Origin: Tatumella punctata
GTDB lineage: Bacteria; Pseudomonadota; Gammaproteobacteria; Enterobacterales; Enterobacteriaceae
Assembly: GCF_039523735.1 (NCBI RefSeq)
Contig: NZ_BAAAFW010000095.1
Span: forward strand, 147,897-211,896
DNA: 64,000 nt
Direction: 5' to 3'
In this document: positions 37,081 to 45,308 of the stretch, piece after piece
Numbering within the stretch: position 1 is the stretch's first letter
Layout of the letters: the number at the start of each line of letters is the position of its first letter
Made by a program: the position numbers and the translations under genes
The notes under the pieces: generated by a model
The model's input: the letters and a program-made list of their open reading frames with translations, nothing else
Databases searched by the model: none
What the model was told of the DNA's origin: nothing

Positions 37081-37659
37081 ATGGCAGATTATAATCCAGC
37101 AAGAAAAGAAATAAGAAATGCTAAAAGAAAATTAGAAGAGATGAAAAAATCTAATAACTATGATGACTTTGAGCAAGCGTGGAGAGATTTTACAGGATAT
37201 ATTGGCTTGTCTCACAAAATGATGATGAGAGCAGTTGGCGAGAGAACGGAGAAGTTCAGAAATGCGTTTAGCGAAAAAAATAAATTAAAAAGTAGTGATG
37301 AACTTCTTGTTTACATTGATCAATCCCGTAACTCTAAAGAACACTTGATTCAGGATTTAACAAAAAAGGTTCCAGCATCTATATCTTATTCAAGCCAGCC
37401 CGGCGTCAGGAGATTCCATATTGATAAAATGGTAATAAAAAATAATATGGTAACAGAGTACAAGGGAGATCCATTGGTCATGACGTTCAACCATGAAACA
37501 GCAGCCTTTTTACCTATTATAAATAGAGGCAATAGGTATAACGTACCAAAATTACACCTAGGAAATGACATATCAAGAATAGATATACCGAAGGCTGCTG
37601 AATTAGTTATATCATTTTATGAATCATGGATTGATGAAACTGAATCTAAATTCCCATAA
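37081..37659 (+). CDS. Hypothetical protein, prophage moron candidate
   Basis: This 192-residue A+T-rich gene runs against the phage late operon. The N-terminal 90 residues are helical and lysine-rich (ARKEIRNAKRKLEEMKKS), followed by a beta-rich part (GVRRFHIDKMVIKNN). No family is recognised. AGGTG lies before the ATG. Its end overlaps the convergent gene at 37646 by 14 bases. Its position at the prophage edge and its strand fit a lysogen-expressed accessory gene, possibly a defence or exclusion factor, but this is only inference. Confidence 0.7.
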   Translation: MADYNPARKEIRNAKRKLEEMKKSNNYDDFEQAWRDFTGYIGLSHKMMMRAVGERTEKFRNAFSEKNKLKSSDELLVYIDQSRNSKEHLIQDLTKKVPASISYSSQPGVRRFHIDKMVIKNNMVTEYKGDPLVMTFNHETAAFLPIINRGNRYNVPKLHLGNDISRIDIPKAAELVISFYESWIDETESKFP

Positions 37660-37843
37660 GTGCAATAAGTTCCTCCATAGATTCCTTAACTACTATTGAG
37701 TTAAAGTCGCCTCCTGAAAATTGTATTCTTGACGCATTACCTCCTTCGTCATGGCCGGGGGTAATGTAATCAATGTTAAACTGGTTAACCAGAATCACAT
37801 CACAATCCATATATAACGGAGTTAATTTTATCATCTTAATCAT
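37646..37843 (-). CDS. Hypothetical small prophage protein
   Basis: A 65-residue protein (MIKMIKLTPLYMDCDVILVN...) with AGAGG six bases before the ATG at 37843. No family or membrane segment is recognised. It is the last gene downstream of the tailspike and its small neighbour, and may belong to the late transcript. Its 3' end overlaps the plus-strand gene. Confidence 0.6.
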   Translation of the reverse strand: MIKMIKLTPLYMDCDVILVNQFNIDYITPGHDEGGNASRIQFSGGDFNSIVVKESMEELIALMGI

Positions 37844-37916
37844 TACTTACCTCTATGATTATTAATATATTCGCTATGAAATTCTTGTCCATCAGTAAAC
37901 AACACCACATTTTCTA

Positions 37917-38126
37917 CTACTCAGACTTCCAATCTTCTGCATTAATGTCAATATCAGCAGGTATATAAGATGTCATTTCATTCCCATCGCTCTGCCTTAT
38001 GAAAAAACCTGCAAGTCTCAATGAGTCTTGATCGTCAGGAAGATGAACTATAGTTATCGGGTAGAAATCATCACGATATACGGCAATGCCGCCAATAGCT
38101 TCTTTCATAGCATCTGTATAATTCAT
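37917..38126 (-). CDS. Hypothetical small protein downstream of tailspike
   Basis: The 69-residue acidic protein (MNYTDAMKEAIGGIAVYRDD...) begins directly after the tailspike stop codon, which suggests translational coupling. Genes in this position in podoviruses are sometimes tailspike chaperones or O-antigen-related factors; nothing in the sequence proves that. Confidence 0.62.
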   Translation of the reverse strand: MNYTDAMKEAIGGIAVYRDDFYPITIVHLPDDQDSLRLAGFFIRQSDGNEMTSYIPADIDINAEDWKSE

Positions 38127-40784
38127 CTAAATCACCAATTGATTTTTTATCATATTTGGAAGGTATGCATACTTATCATTTGTTAAAACAATATCTGATA
38201 TAGTAAAGCTACAAGCATCTGACGCCGAAGCGGAATGACCGATATGTATGATTATTTTATTGAGTGTTGTGTTTGTGGAAACAACTCCTACCTTCATCTG
38301 GAAAGGTATCTCAACATTTAATGCAGTTGGTACAATCCCAAAATTTGTACCCCACAATTGGAATCTCAGGTAATGGTTATTAATGTCTCCGGCAGTCATG
38401 ACTATTTTACCTGTCAGGTACATTGTGTCCGTCACATACTGAGCGTTATCAAGTATCGGGTATTGCACCGACTGGTCATCAGACGCGTTAGTTGTGGCCG
38501 GGAATCCTAAAATAAGTTCACCTGCACTACCTTGACCAAAAGTAATATCACTCCCGTATGATGACGCATTAGTAGGCACATATTTAGTATTGCTACCGGA
38601 TGCAAGGGTAAGACTTGAATAATATAACTGACCATTATGAACAGATGGAGTAGATGTCATCTCGTAGGATTCCCAAGATGTTCTTGAACCAGAGTCTTTT
38701 ATATATGTGCTGAAAAGAGCTTTAGCAGCAGTATAGTTAGTATTATCAATAAGCCGTACAGGGCAATCTATAAATTTAGTTCCAATCACTCCTTCAGCAA
38801 TGGATAGGACTGGTCCGAAGGCTCCATCTTCATCCTGAGAACCAGGGTAACCAGGTGAGAACATGGTCCCTATGAATTTAACACCGTTACCAGCATCTAT
38901 CTGTATTCCATGATTATTTAACGAACCATTACCGTATACCTTATTAAAGGTTGGATTACTTCCCGCATTTACTAAATGAACTTGTGGCAGATTTGCATTA
39001 CCTAATTTTCCTGTAAAGGAGTAATCATGAGTCTCGCCAGAAAACATTTCAAACAAAAGGCTATTCGAGTTAACACCATCAACATATAGGTGTGTTTGCA
39101 TCCTGGTTGCTGTAAAAAAGTTTTTAAATGAAACATTGAATATCGTCTTTGCACTATTTACTACAAGCTTAAATGCCATTGGCCCGCGAGCGACAGCGCG
39201 ATCACCATCAACCACGCCGATCTGAATGTTGTCCATCCCCCCATCAGTCCAGTTGCAACCTGAAGATGCAAGATTTATATCGACTGCCTGATAATAATTT
39301 GCTGAACCAGAATCAATAACCCATACGTTTCTAATGAAGAACTGAATAAGATCAGAAAGGCTGGTAGCTGTAGTGCTTGTTTTTGGTTCAATAACAAAGC
39401 CGCCGTAGTTACAGTTACGGGCAAAAACACGGTCTATTATTGACGAGTTACATCCTGCTAAGTTGGCAAAGCCGCCTATGTATTTTGTGGATGTGTTATC
39501 TGGCGCCCCCATCCAGCACATGTTTTTCAAGGTGTAACGTGGTTGACCAGTGTTGACTGGCCAAGTATGTAAGAAGTTATATTCCGGAAAATCAGTTGTT
39601 GGGATTAAAAATGTACTTAGCCCAGTACCTTCAACTGAACTTCCTACTACCTGTTCAAAGGTTCCTGATATTGCAAAGAATCCACCAGGGAATTTCAACG
39701 TTTTACCTGCTGCATAAGCAGCAGTGTTGGCAGAGTTGATATAAGAAAGTAAATCCCCGTTAGTTTGAGCACCCGTAAAAGTATCAAGACCACTTCGCAT
39801 ATTTAGTGGTATGTAGTTCATGACATGGATGAACGAATCATTGTCTAACCGATCTTGGACGCTATTGATATCATCTGCGGGGATCATATCAGCAGCCTGA
39901 CCCTCACCCACCGTTGTAATCTCCTGCCTCAGCGCCGCATCACCCACAGCAACAAAGTTATCCTTGTCTGTTTCCCATGTGGTAGCAGTGTTACCGGTTG
40001 TTGTGTATGGGAGGGATACGGAAGACTTCAGAGCATAGAAATAGCCATCTTTGCTGATGATCTGATTGTACGCCGTAAAGGTATAAGGACCTTCGGAATA
40101 ATCACCAAGAAGCGTATATTCGCCGGCCAGTATCTGGCCAATAAGCGCAATCAGGGCTTTGTAGCTATTGGAGTTCTGATCAATCTGAACCTGCTGCTGA
40201 TCATCTCTTTGTTTCAGGTATGAGTCAGCAAGCGCTCTGGCTGCAGCTTCATCAGCAATTGCCTTTGCCCGTGCTGCTGCTTCTGCTGAAACCTGAGTAT
40301 CCACGTAATTCTTTGTGGCCGCATCCTGTGCGTTTTTAGGGTCCTGCAGGTCAGCAATACGATGGCCGTTTGCATCGTAATAATCCGCGAAATAATTCGG
40401 GCGCTTGAGTGCCAGTGAATCCCACATCCAGCCGAAACGCTGAATCAGCATGGTCAGTTTATCCAGAGCTGACTCATGGGACTTGGCCGGAAATTTACCG
40501 TTCTCATAGTACTTGGTTTCCTGTGTTTCCGGAGGCTCACGGTAAATGAAAATGCTGTAGCTGCTGCTGTAAGTAGTGTTAAGAACGCACGAACCGCCTG
40601 AGGATAATCCCTGGCCTGTTACGGTGAAATCAGTATCATTGGTCAGTTCGGTAACGTTGCCGTCAGCGTCTGCCACCATGACAGAAATATCACTGTTAAG
40701 CAGGAAATAAAACGGGATGGTGAATGAAGTTGTTGAGCTGTCGCCATTGTATTCTACATAAGCTTGTGTAGATGAAATTGCCAT
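38127..40784 (-). CDS. Tailspike protein
   Basis: The 885-residue protein has a T7-fibre-type N-terminal adaptor (residues 1 to about 160, AISSTQAYVEYNGD, FTIPFYFL). A short alanine-rich coiled coil follows near residue 170-190 (RAKAIADEAAARALAD), then a long beta-helical receptor-binding part from about residue 320 (LLSYINSANTAAYAAGK, LKFPGGFFAIS). The C-terminal two-thirds is A+T-richer than the N-terminus, consistent with receptor-module exchange. It would recognise and perhaps cleave surface polysaccharide. A terminator lies upstream of its start. Confidence 0.88.
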   Translation of the reverse strand: MAISSTQAYVEYNGDSSTTSFTIPFYFLLNSDISVMVADADGNVTELTNDTDFTVTGQGLSSGGSCVLNTTYSSSYSIFIYREPPETQETKYYENGKFPAKSHESALDKLTMLIQRFGWMWDSLALKRPNYFADYYDANGHRIADLQDPKNAQDAATKNYVDTQVSAEAAARAKAIADEAAARALADSYLKQRDDQQQVQIDQNSNSYKALIALIGQILAGEYTLLGDYSEGPYTFTAYNQIISKDGYFYALKSSVSLPYTTTGNTATTWETDKDNFVAVGDAALRQEITTVGEGQAADMIPADDINSVQDRLDNDSFIHVMNYIPLNMRSGLDTFTGAQTNGDLLSYINSANTAAYAAGKTLKFPGGFFAISGTFEQVVGSSVEGTGLSTFLIPTTDFPEYNFLHTWPVNTGQPRYTLKNMCWMGAPDNTSTKYIGGFANLAGCNSSIIDRVFARNCNYGGFVIEPKTSTTATSLSDLIQFFIRNVWVIDSGSANYYQAVDINLASSGCNWTDGGMDNIQIGVVDGDRAVARGPMAFKLVVNSAKTIFNVSFKNFFTATRMQTHLYVDGVNSNSLLFEMFSGETHDYSFTGKLGNANLPQVHLVNAGSNPTFNKVYGNGSLNNHGIQIDAGNGVKFIGTMFSPGYPGSQDEDGAFGPVLSIAEGVIGTKFIDCPVRLIDNTNYTAAKALFSTYIKDSGSRTSWESYEMTSTPSVHNGQLYYSSLTLASGSNTKYVPTNASSYGSDITFGQGSAGELILGFPATTNASDDQSVQYPILDNAQYVTDTMYLTGKIVMTAGDINNHYLRFQLWGTNFGIVPTALNVEIPFQMKVGVVSTNTTLNKIIIHIGHSASASDACSFTISDIVLTNDKYAYLPNMIKNQLVI

Positions 40785-40842
40785 GTGCCATTCTCCAGGC
40801 GTGAGTTATCCCCACAGTCGGGCTGCGGTATTTTTAGGTAAT

Positions 40843-40864
40843 AAAAAACCCGCCGGAGCGGGTT
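40843..40864 (-). terminator. Terminator upstream of the tailspike gene
   Basis: The stem AACCCGC (40847-40853) and GCGGGTT (40858-40864) with a CGGA loop is followed on the minus strand by TTTTTT. It lies between the moron genes and the tailspike, so the tailspike probably needs Q-modified transcription or its own promoter. Confidence 0.8.
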
Positions 40865-40932
40865 GAGGTGATCTTACTCTCGGAGTAGATTGCTATGGTC
40901 ATCGACCGATGACACACAATCAGAGACTAATA

Positions 40933-41118
40933 ATGAAAAAAATACTGTTGGTTATTTCACTGGTTATGCTTGCCATTTCCAGCTCGGCTATGGCAAGAGG
41001 CTACTCATATCACAGCAGCTCCAGAGGTGGTTACTATGCTCACAGCTCCGGCTCTTCGCATAAGGGCGGAAGCTACAGAAATGCTGCCACAAACAATCAT
41101 TATCAGAAACGCCACTAA
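40933..41118 (+). CDS. Small secreted Ser/Gly/His-rich protein, moron candidate
   Basis: The 61-residue peptide has a clear signal sequence (MKKILLVISLVMLAISSSAMA) followed by a low-complexity mature part rich in Ser, Gly, His and Tyr (YSYHSSSRGGYYAHSSG). It runs opposite to the late operon. The in-frame upstream ATG at 40909 is less likely because the signal peptide starts at 40933. It could be a lysogenic conversion factor in the periplasm or outside the cell; a metal-binding role is possible from the His content. Confidence 0.65.
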   Translation: MKKILLVISLVMLAISSSAMARGYSYHSSSRGGYYAHSSGSSHKGGSYRNAATNNHYQKRH

Positions 41119-41120
41119 TG

Positions 41121-41143
41121 AAAAACCCACCTGATGGTGGGTT
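41121..41143. terminator. Hairpin between convergent small genes
   Basis: The stem AACCCACC (41124-41131) and GGTGGGTT (41136-41143) with a TGAT loop has a T run on the minus strand. It overlaps the stop codon of the membrane protein gene and can also stop the plus-strand gene weakly. Confidence 0.7.
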
Positions 41144-41450
41144 AATTGTGCTTCTCAAGAGTAGATATCCTGCTCTTTTCCTCAAGTCTGCGTCTTCTTA
41201 CCCATAACCCTAACAGGCTATCTTCATTATTGGAAAATATGATAACAATTAGAATTATGCAGGTTATGACCTGCGAAATTAAAAAGAACGCTATATATCT
41301 TAGTGTGCTATTCCACTCATAAAAACCATACTCTAAGAAGTGACTAATTACGCTCTCCCAAGATGATGTAAAATAGACACATATTGATAGCACATTGAGA
41401 AGTAACGCAAAGACTAATGCTATGGATGAACCTCTAAAAATGCTTTTCAT
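41142..41450 (-). CDS. Hypothetical prophage membrane protein
   Basis: A 102-residue protein with two transmembrane helices (IALVFALLLNVLSICVYF and YIAFFLISQVITCIILIVIIF) and a basic C-terminal tail (WVRRRRLEEKSR). It is A+T-rich, lies between the ejection and tailspike genes, and ends in a terminator of its own. It may be a superinfection-exclusion type moron; no family was recognised. Confidence 0.62.
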   Translation of the reverse strand: MKSIFRGSSIALVFALLLNVLSICVYFTSSWESVISHFLEYGFYEWNSTLRYIAFFLISQVITCIILIVIIFSNNEDSLLGLWVRRRRLEEKSRISTLEKHN

Positions 41451-41500
41451 TCTCAGTACCGTTCAGCGTTGGATTTGCAATAGTATATATAAGTTTTTAA

Positions 41501-43990
41501 CTACTGTAGTGGTTTTGTGTACTGCCCAATACCTGGCGATCTTAAACTACCTGACGGGTCGTAGAAATATTGCTGACCCTGCTGGCCTGCATACTTTCTT
41601 AGCCTTTGCTGGTAACCCGGGTTAATAGCTTCAGCTGCATCATTGAAGAACAAGTGATCAACCGCAGCTTTCGTGTACCAGTAATTTAAAGGGGCAATCT
41701 GCTGCCTGGCGAACTTTATAGCCATATATCCCGCTTTACTGGGATCTTTTGGCGCAGCAAAGGCAATCTTAGCAAGCGTTCCCATATCACCGAATATCGG
41801 TACCGCGCTTGAACTGTGCCCGCTGTTATCCCCGCTGGCAGTATCATACATACTTACGATCAGGTCCTGAACCATAGCGAACCCACCGGCTACGGACATT
41901 GCCCGCCCGATGGTTCTCCAGTCGTCCAGAGGTGGCGGGTTTTGACCGTTACTTAAAGCCTGCGCGACAAGAGCCATATAGCCAAAGCCAAGCGACATTG
42001 CAGCGGTAGCAGCAACATAGCCAACTCTGGACGTTCCTGATTTCCTCCCAAGCCTATCCAGCATGTGGGCCGTTTGGATTGCACCAGCGTTCTTGAATAG
42101 CATAACCTGTTTTGTCAGCGCATTTGTCCGTCCGCCGGCACTCATTATCGTCTGAGCCGTCAGGTTATGTTCTGACGTCACGATATCGCCCCCCATCCGG
42201 ATAAAGCCCATCATGCGGGATTGAATACGGCTGGTCTCATCCTCGCTTAACCCAAGTGCTGATACGTCAGAAACGTCGTGAATGTCATTCCCTCTGAGTT
42301 GCTGGCGGGGAACATTCATGATGTGCTGCCAGTCTGACTCAACAATACCGGCGTTGTTTAACAGAGCCCGCTGACTGCTATCCAGTGATGGCCAGGAGTG
42401 TTTTGACCAGTCACCGAGAGCAAAGGCGTGTGAAGTCTGACCGGCTCTGCGTGCGGCATTTGTCCAGGCATCAAGCAATGTATACTTCATAGTGGCCTGA
42501 GCATATCTGGACATTGCATTTGCAATGTTGAATCTGCCCTGGCTCATAATACGCTCTGAACCTTCCCGAGCGGCCTGAGTGGCTACTTCGGCCGCAATAC
42601 CAAACCGCTTAGCTTCTTTAGGGCTGAATGCAGTTCTGAGAATTGAGCCTACATTCCCAAGCTGACCAACATCGGCCATATTGAGAAATATACCTGGGGT
42701 ATCCTGAAAAGGCGCCCGCAATGCCGTACTGGTTAATTTTGTTGCGGCCTGATATGCAGTCAGTGCGCTACTGACTCTGTCCACGGTGGTGAAATCAATA
42801 TTGTTCTTCACCATCTGCCGGAAATAAGCCTCTGCATTAAATCCGCCACGGCCTGAGCCAGCAACAACCCCATTGTCAAAATTCGCTCCGGGAATAATAC
42901 TATCCCGCCTGAGAGCAGTACTATTTAGAGTTGCAAAGGTCTGCCCAGGGTTGGGCCCTAACTCACTGACCAACGCATTGTCCCTGGCAGCCCGGTTAAT
43001 GTGAGAGAAAAATGAAGATCCTAAGGATTTACTGGAAAATTGCTTGTTATAAGCAATAACTGAATCAGCATCTTTCAGGTGTATTTCACGATGGCTAGCA
43101 TTGAGCGACCTGGCAATATTAGCAGAACCGAATGTCGGCCTGGCATCTTCAGCCAAACCCAGTGGGTCCAATGTGATTTTATTGATCCCGTCCTGAGTTA
43201 TAGATTTGTACATTTCACCGATGGCTTCGCGAAGGTCATCGTCACTTAGGCGGTTTCCGGCATCATCAAGATACTGATCACGGTCCAGGTTCTTCATCAT
43301 GAAGTTGGCCCACTTATCTTCCATTCCGGCTCTCTGCATTATCGTCGGGTCATGAGACTGAGGCGCATAATGATCAAGTTTACCCACCGTACCACCTGCC
43401 CGGTTGCGGGCCTGACGGTATCCATCCATTGTATCCGACCACTGCTTTGCAAAAGCTTTGGCGCTGCCGTTTCCTGTGTCATTTCCGTATATTTCGCGGA
43501 CAACATCAGAGAAAAATGCATCACTGTTTTTGTTACCAAAGTCGAGGTTAAACCCGCCAACCTTTGCCTTTTCCAGCATGTCACCCAGGCCACGAACCGC
43601 TACCTGTTCAGCACCACGTAACGTATTGTCAACGCCTTCAAGCACATCGATCAGTGCATTACCCCACTTACCCGGCTTATCCTTTCTGGCGGCGGCGAAT
43701 TCATTCATTCGTCGTGCCGCGTCTGCTGTTGCAGCTAATTGCCTGATCTGCGATCTGGCTGTGGCATCAGCCTGCAAGCGCTCCTGATCACGAACCCAGT
43801 TACCAATTGCAATTGTCCGGTCGTCGGGTCCCATAGCCTGCCATGCTGCTCTGTCCTGACGGGAAAGAACCTTTGCACCTTCATGCATGCGGGAATCAAT
43901 TCGCTGGATAGCAGCGTCAGACAACTTAACCGCTTTACCGGCAACCTGAGACAGATGCTCTTCAACAGCCTGGATACATTGAGGTTTCAT
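41501..43990 (-). CDS. Large internal virion/ejection protein
   Basis: The 829-residue protein is placed where podoviruses encode the largest ejection protein, last of three. It is rich in Ala, Gln and Arg with long helices, and contains no catalytic motif that I recognise. Its C-terminal third has hydrophobic stretches (VGYVAATAAMSLGFGYMALVAQAL) that could insert in the host envelope during DNA transfer. It begins two bases after the preceding gene. Confidence 0.75.
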   Translation of the reverse strand: MKPQCIQAVEEHLSQVAGKAVKLSDAAIQRIDSRMHEGAKVLSRQDRAAWQAMGPDDRTIAIGNWVRDQERLQADATARSQIRQLAATADAARRMNEFAAARKDKPGKWGNALIDVLEGVDNTLRGAEQVAVRGLGDMLEKAKVGGFNLDFGNKNSDAFFSDVVREIYGNDTGNGSAKAFAKQWSDTMDGYRQARNRAGGTVGKLDHYAPQSHDPTIMQRAGMEDKWANFMMKNLDRDQYLDDAGNRLSDDDLREAIGEMYKSITQDGINKITLDPLGLAEDARPTFGSANIARSLNASHREIHLKDADSVIAYNKQFSSKSLGSSFFSHINRAARDNALVSELGPNPGQTFATLNSTALRRDSIIPGANFDNGVVAGSGRGGFNAEAYFRQMVKNNIDFTTVDRVSSALTAYQAATKLTSTALRAPFQDTPGIFLNMADVGQLGNVGSILRTAFSPKEAKRFGIAAEVATQAAREGSERIMSQGRFNIANAMSRYAQATMKYTLLDAWTNAARRAGQTSHAFALGDWSKHSWPSLDSSQRALLNNAGIVESDWQHIMNVPRQQLRGNDIHDVSDVSALGLSEDETSRIQSRMMGFIRMGGDIVTSEHNLTAQTIMSAGGRTNALTKQVMLFKNAGAIQTAHMLDRLGRKSGTSRVGYVAATAAMSLGFGYMALVAQALSNGQNPPPLDDWRTIGRAMSVAGGFAMVQDLIVSMYDTASGDNSGHSSSAVPIFGDMGTLAKIAFAAPKDPSKAGYMAIKFARQQIAPLNYWYTKAAVDHLFFNDAAEAINPGYQQRLRKYAGQQGQQYFYDPSGSLRSPGIGQYTKPLQ

Positions 43991-43991
43991 A

Positions 43992-45308
43992 TCAGTTTCC
44001 GTATTTCAGTGCGCAAGCTGCAGCAACATCGAATGACTCTGCATTCTGATGAGCAGCTGTATGTTCGGCTTCTACACTTTCGAGGTGGGTACTAATGAGG
44101 TCAGACAGTTCAGGGTGAGTTTCCCGCAATGCTTCGGCCTGCTCTCTGATTGAGTCGAACGGGTTAGCCTGGGTATCACTTAACACTCCTGGCTGAAACT
44201 CTTTCGTACTGGCAACCGGCAGTGATTGCTGATCTGCAGCGCTGGCGATACTGTCCATTCTCTGCGACGCATCTCCGGCCAGCGCCTGGCGGTCGAGCGT
44301 CGGACCGTCAATATCACCGTGAACAAGGTAAGTATTTTCACCGCTGATATGGTCAGAGACGTCAACAGCCTTACCTGCGTTTACCGAATCGCCAGCGGAG
44401 TCCATCGCATTAACATGTGCCGCTTCACTTGCTGGGTCTGTTGCCAAACCTGGCGCTGACTCAGTAACGTAGTTATCGTGCAGCAAGTGCGCCGTGGCGG
44501 CATCTTCGTGAACACTGGTTACCGGTGAAATCTCAGGTGTATCCGTTCTGTGTCCGCCACCGATCAAGCCAAAAGCACCACCCAGCACAAAGTCTGTCGC
44601 GATACTTGCACCGTCTGCCTGGCGCATCTGGTTTGCCTGGTCGTGAAATCCGGCGTTATCAAGAATGGCAGCGCGCCCCCACCGGTCAGCTTCACTAACG
44701 GCAGTGTTGGCCAGTCCGCCTAATACGAACCGGGAGCCGTACAGCATGGCACCACGACCAAACCCGGCGAATCCTGGGATAGATGCACCGACACCACCGG
44801 AAACAGCACCTACACCGGCATAATCTTCCAGCGCTGATCCTGTCAATCCCAGCTTTGCACCTTCGGCATGGGCTTCAGTCTGCCCCTGTGCTGCGGCCAT
44901 CACCGCACCGGCAACAGGGTTAACAACCATGGCGGCGAGTGATGGAAGCTGTTGTGCCAGACCGCCGAGTATTGTTCCAACTGTTCCGACCTGCTCCGGG
45001 TCAAATGACTTATACTGCGGCAACTGCGATTCTGTAGGCTGAGCAACAGAGGATAAATCAGCACCGGCCTGAACAGTGCTATCGTCACCTTCCAGACTTC
45101 CGCCGGCCATCATCTGTGCGCCTGACAGTCTCATCTGTGCTGTGCCGACATTTGCCGCCATACGTGACAAAGAGGTGGCCGCGTTAGACAGGCCGGTCCC
45201 TACACCCTTGCCAATTCCAGTCCATGCACCTGCATCTATATGCTGGATATCTTCAGTTCCGTTCTGGTCTAAGGCCGAATTGAGTTCCGGATCATAAAGT
45301 ACACTCAT
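43992..45308 (-). CDS. Internal virion/ejection protein
   Basis: The 438-residue protein has an Ala/Gly-rich hydrophobic central part (LAAMVVNPVAGAVMAAAQG, FGRGAMLYGSRFVLGGLANT) flanked by helical regions. It overlaps the upstream ejection gene by four bases and is followed closely by the largest one. The assignment rests on position and composition, as these proteins have little sequence conservation. Confidence 0.68.
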   Translation of the reverse strand: MSVLYDPELNSALDQNGTEDIQHIDAGAWTGIGKGVGTGLSNAATSLSRMAANVGTAQMRLSGAQMMAGGSLEGDDSTVQAGADLSSVAQPTESQLPQYKSFDPEQVGTVGTILGGLAQQLPSLAAMVVNPVAGAVMAAAQGQTEAHAEGAKLGLTGSALEDYAGVGAVSGGVGASIPGFAGFGRGAMLYGSRFVLGGLANTAVSEADRWGRAAILDNAGFHDQANQMRQADGASIATDFVLGGAFGLIGGGHRTDTPEISPVTSVHEDAATAHLLHDNYVTESAPGLATDPASEAAHVNAMDSAGDSVNAGKAVDVSDHISGENTYLVHGDIDGPTLDRQALAGDASQRMDSIASAADQQSLPVASTKEFQPGVLSDTQANPFDSIREQAEALRETHPELSDLISTHLESVEAEHTAAHQNAESFDVAAACALKYGN

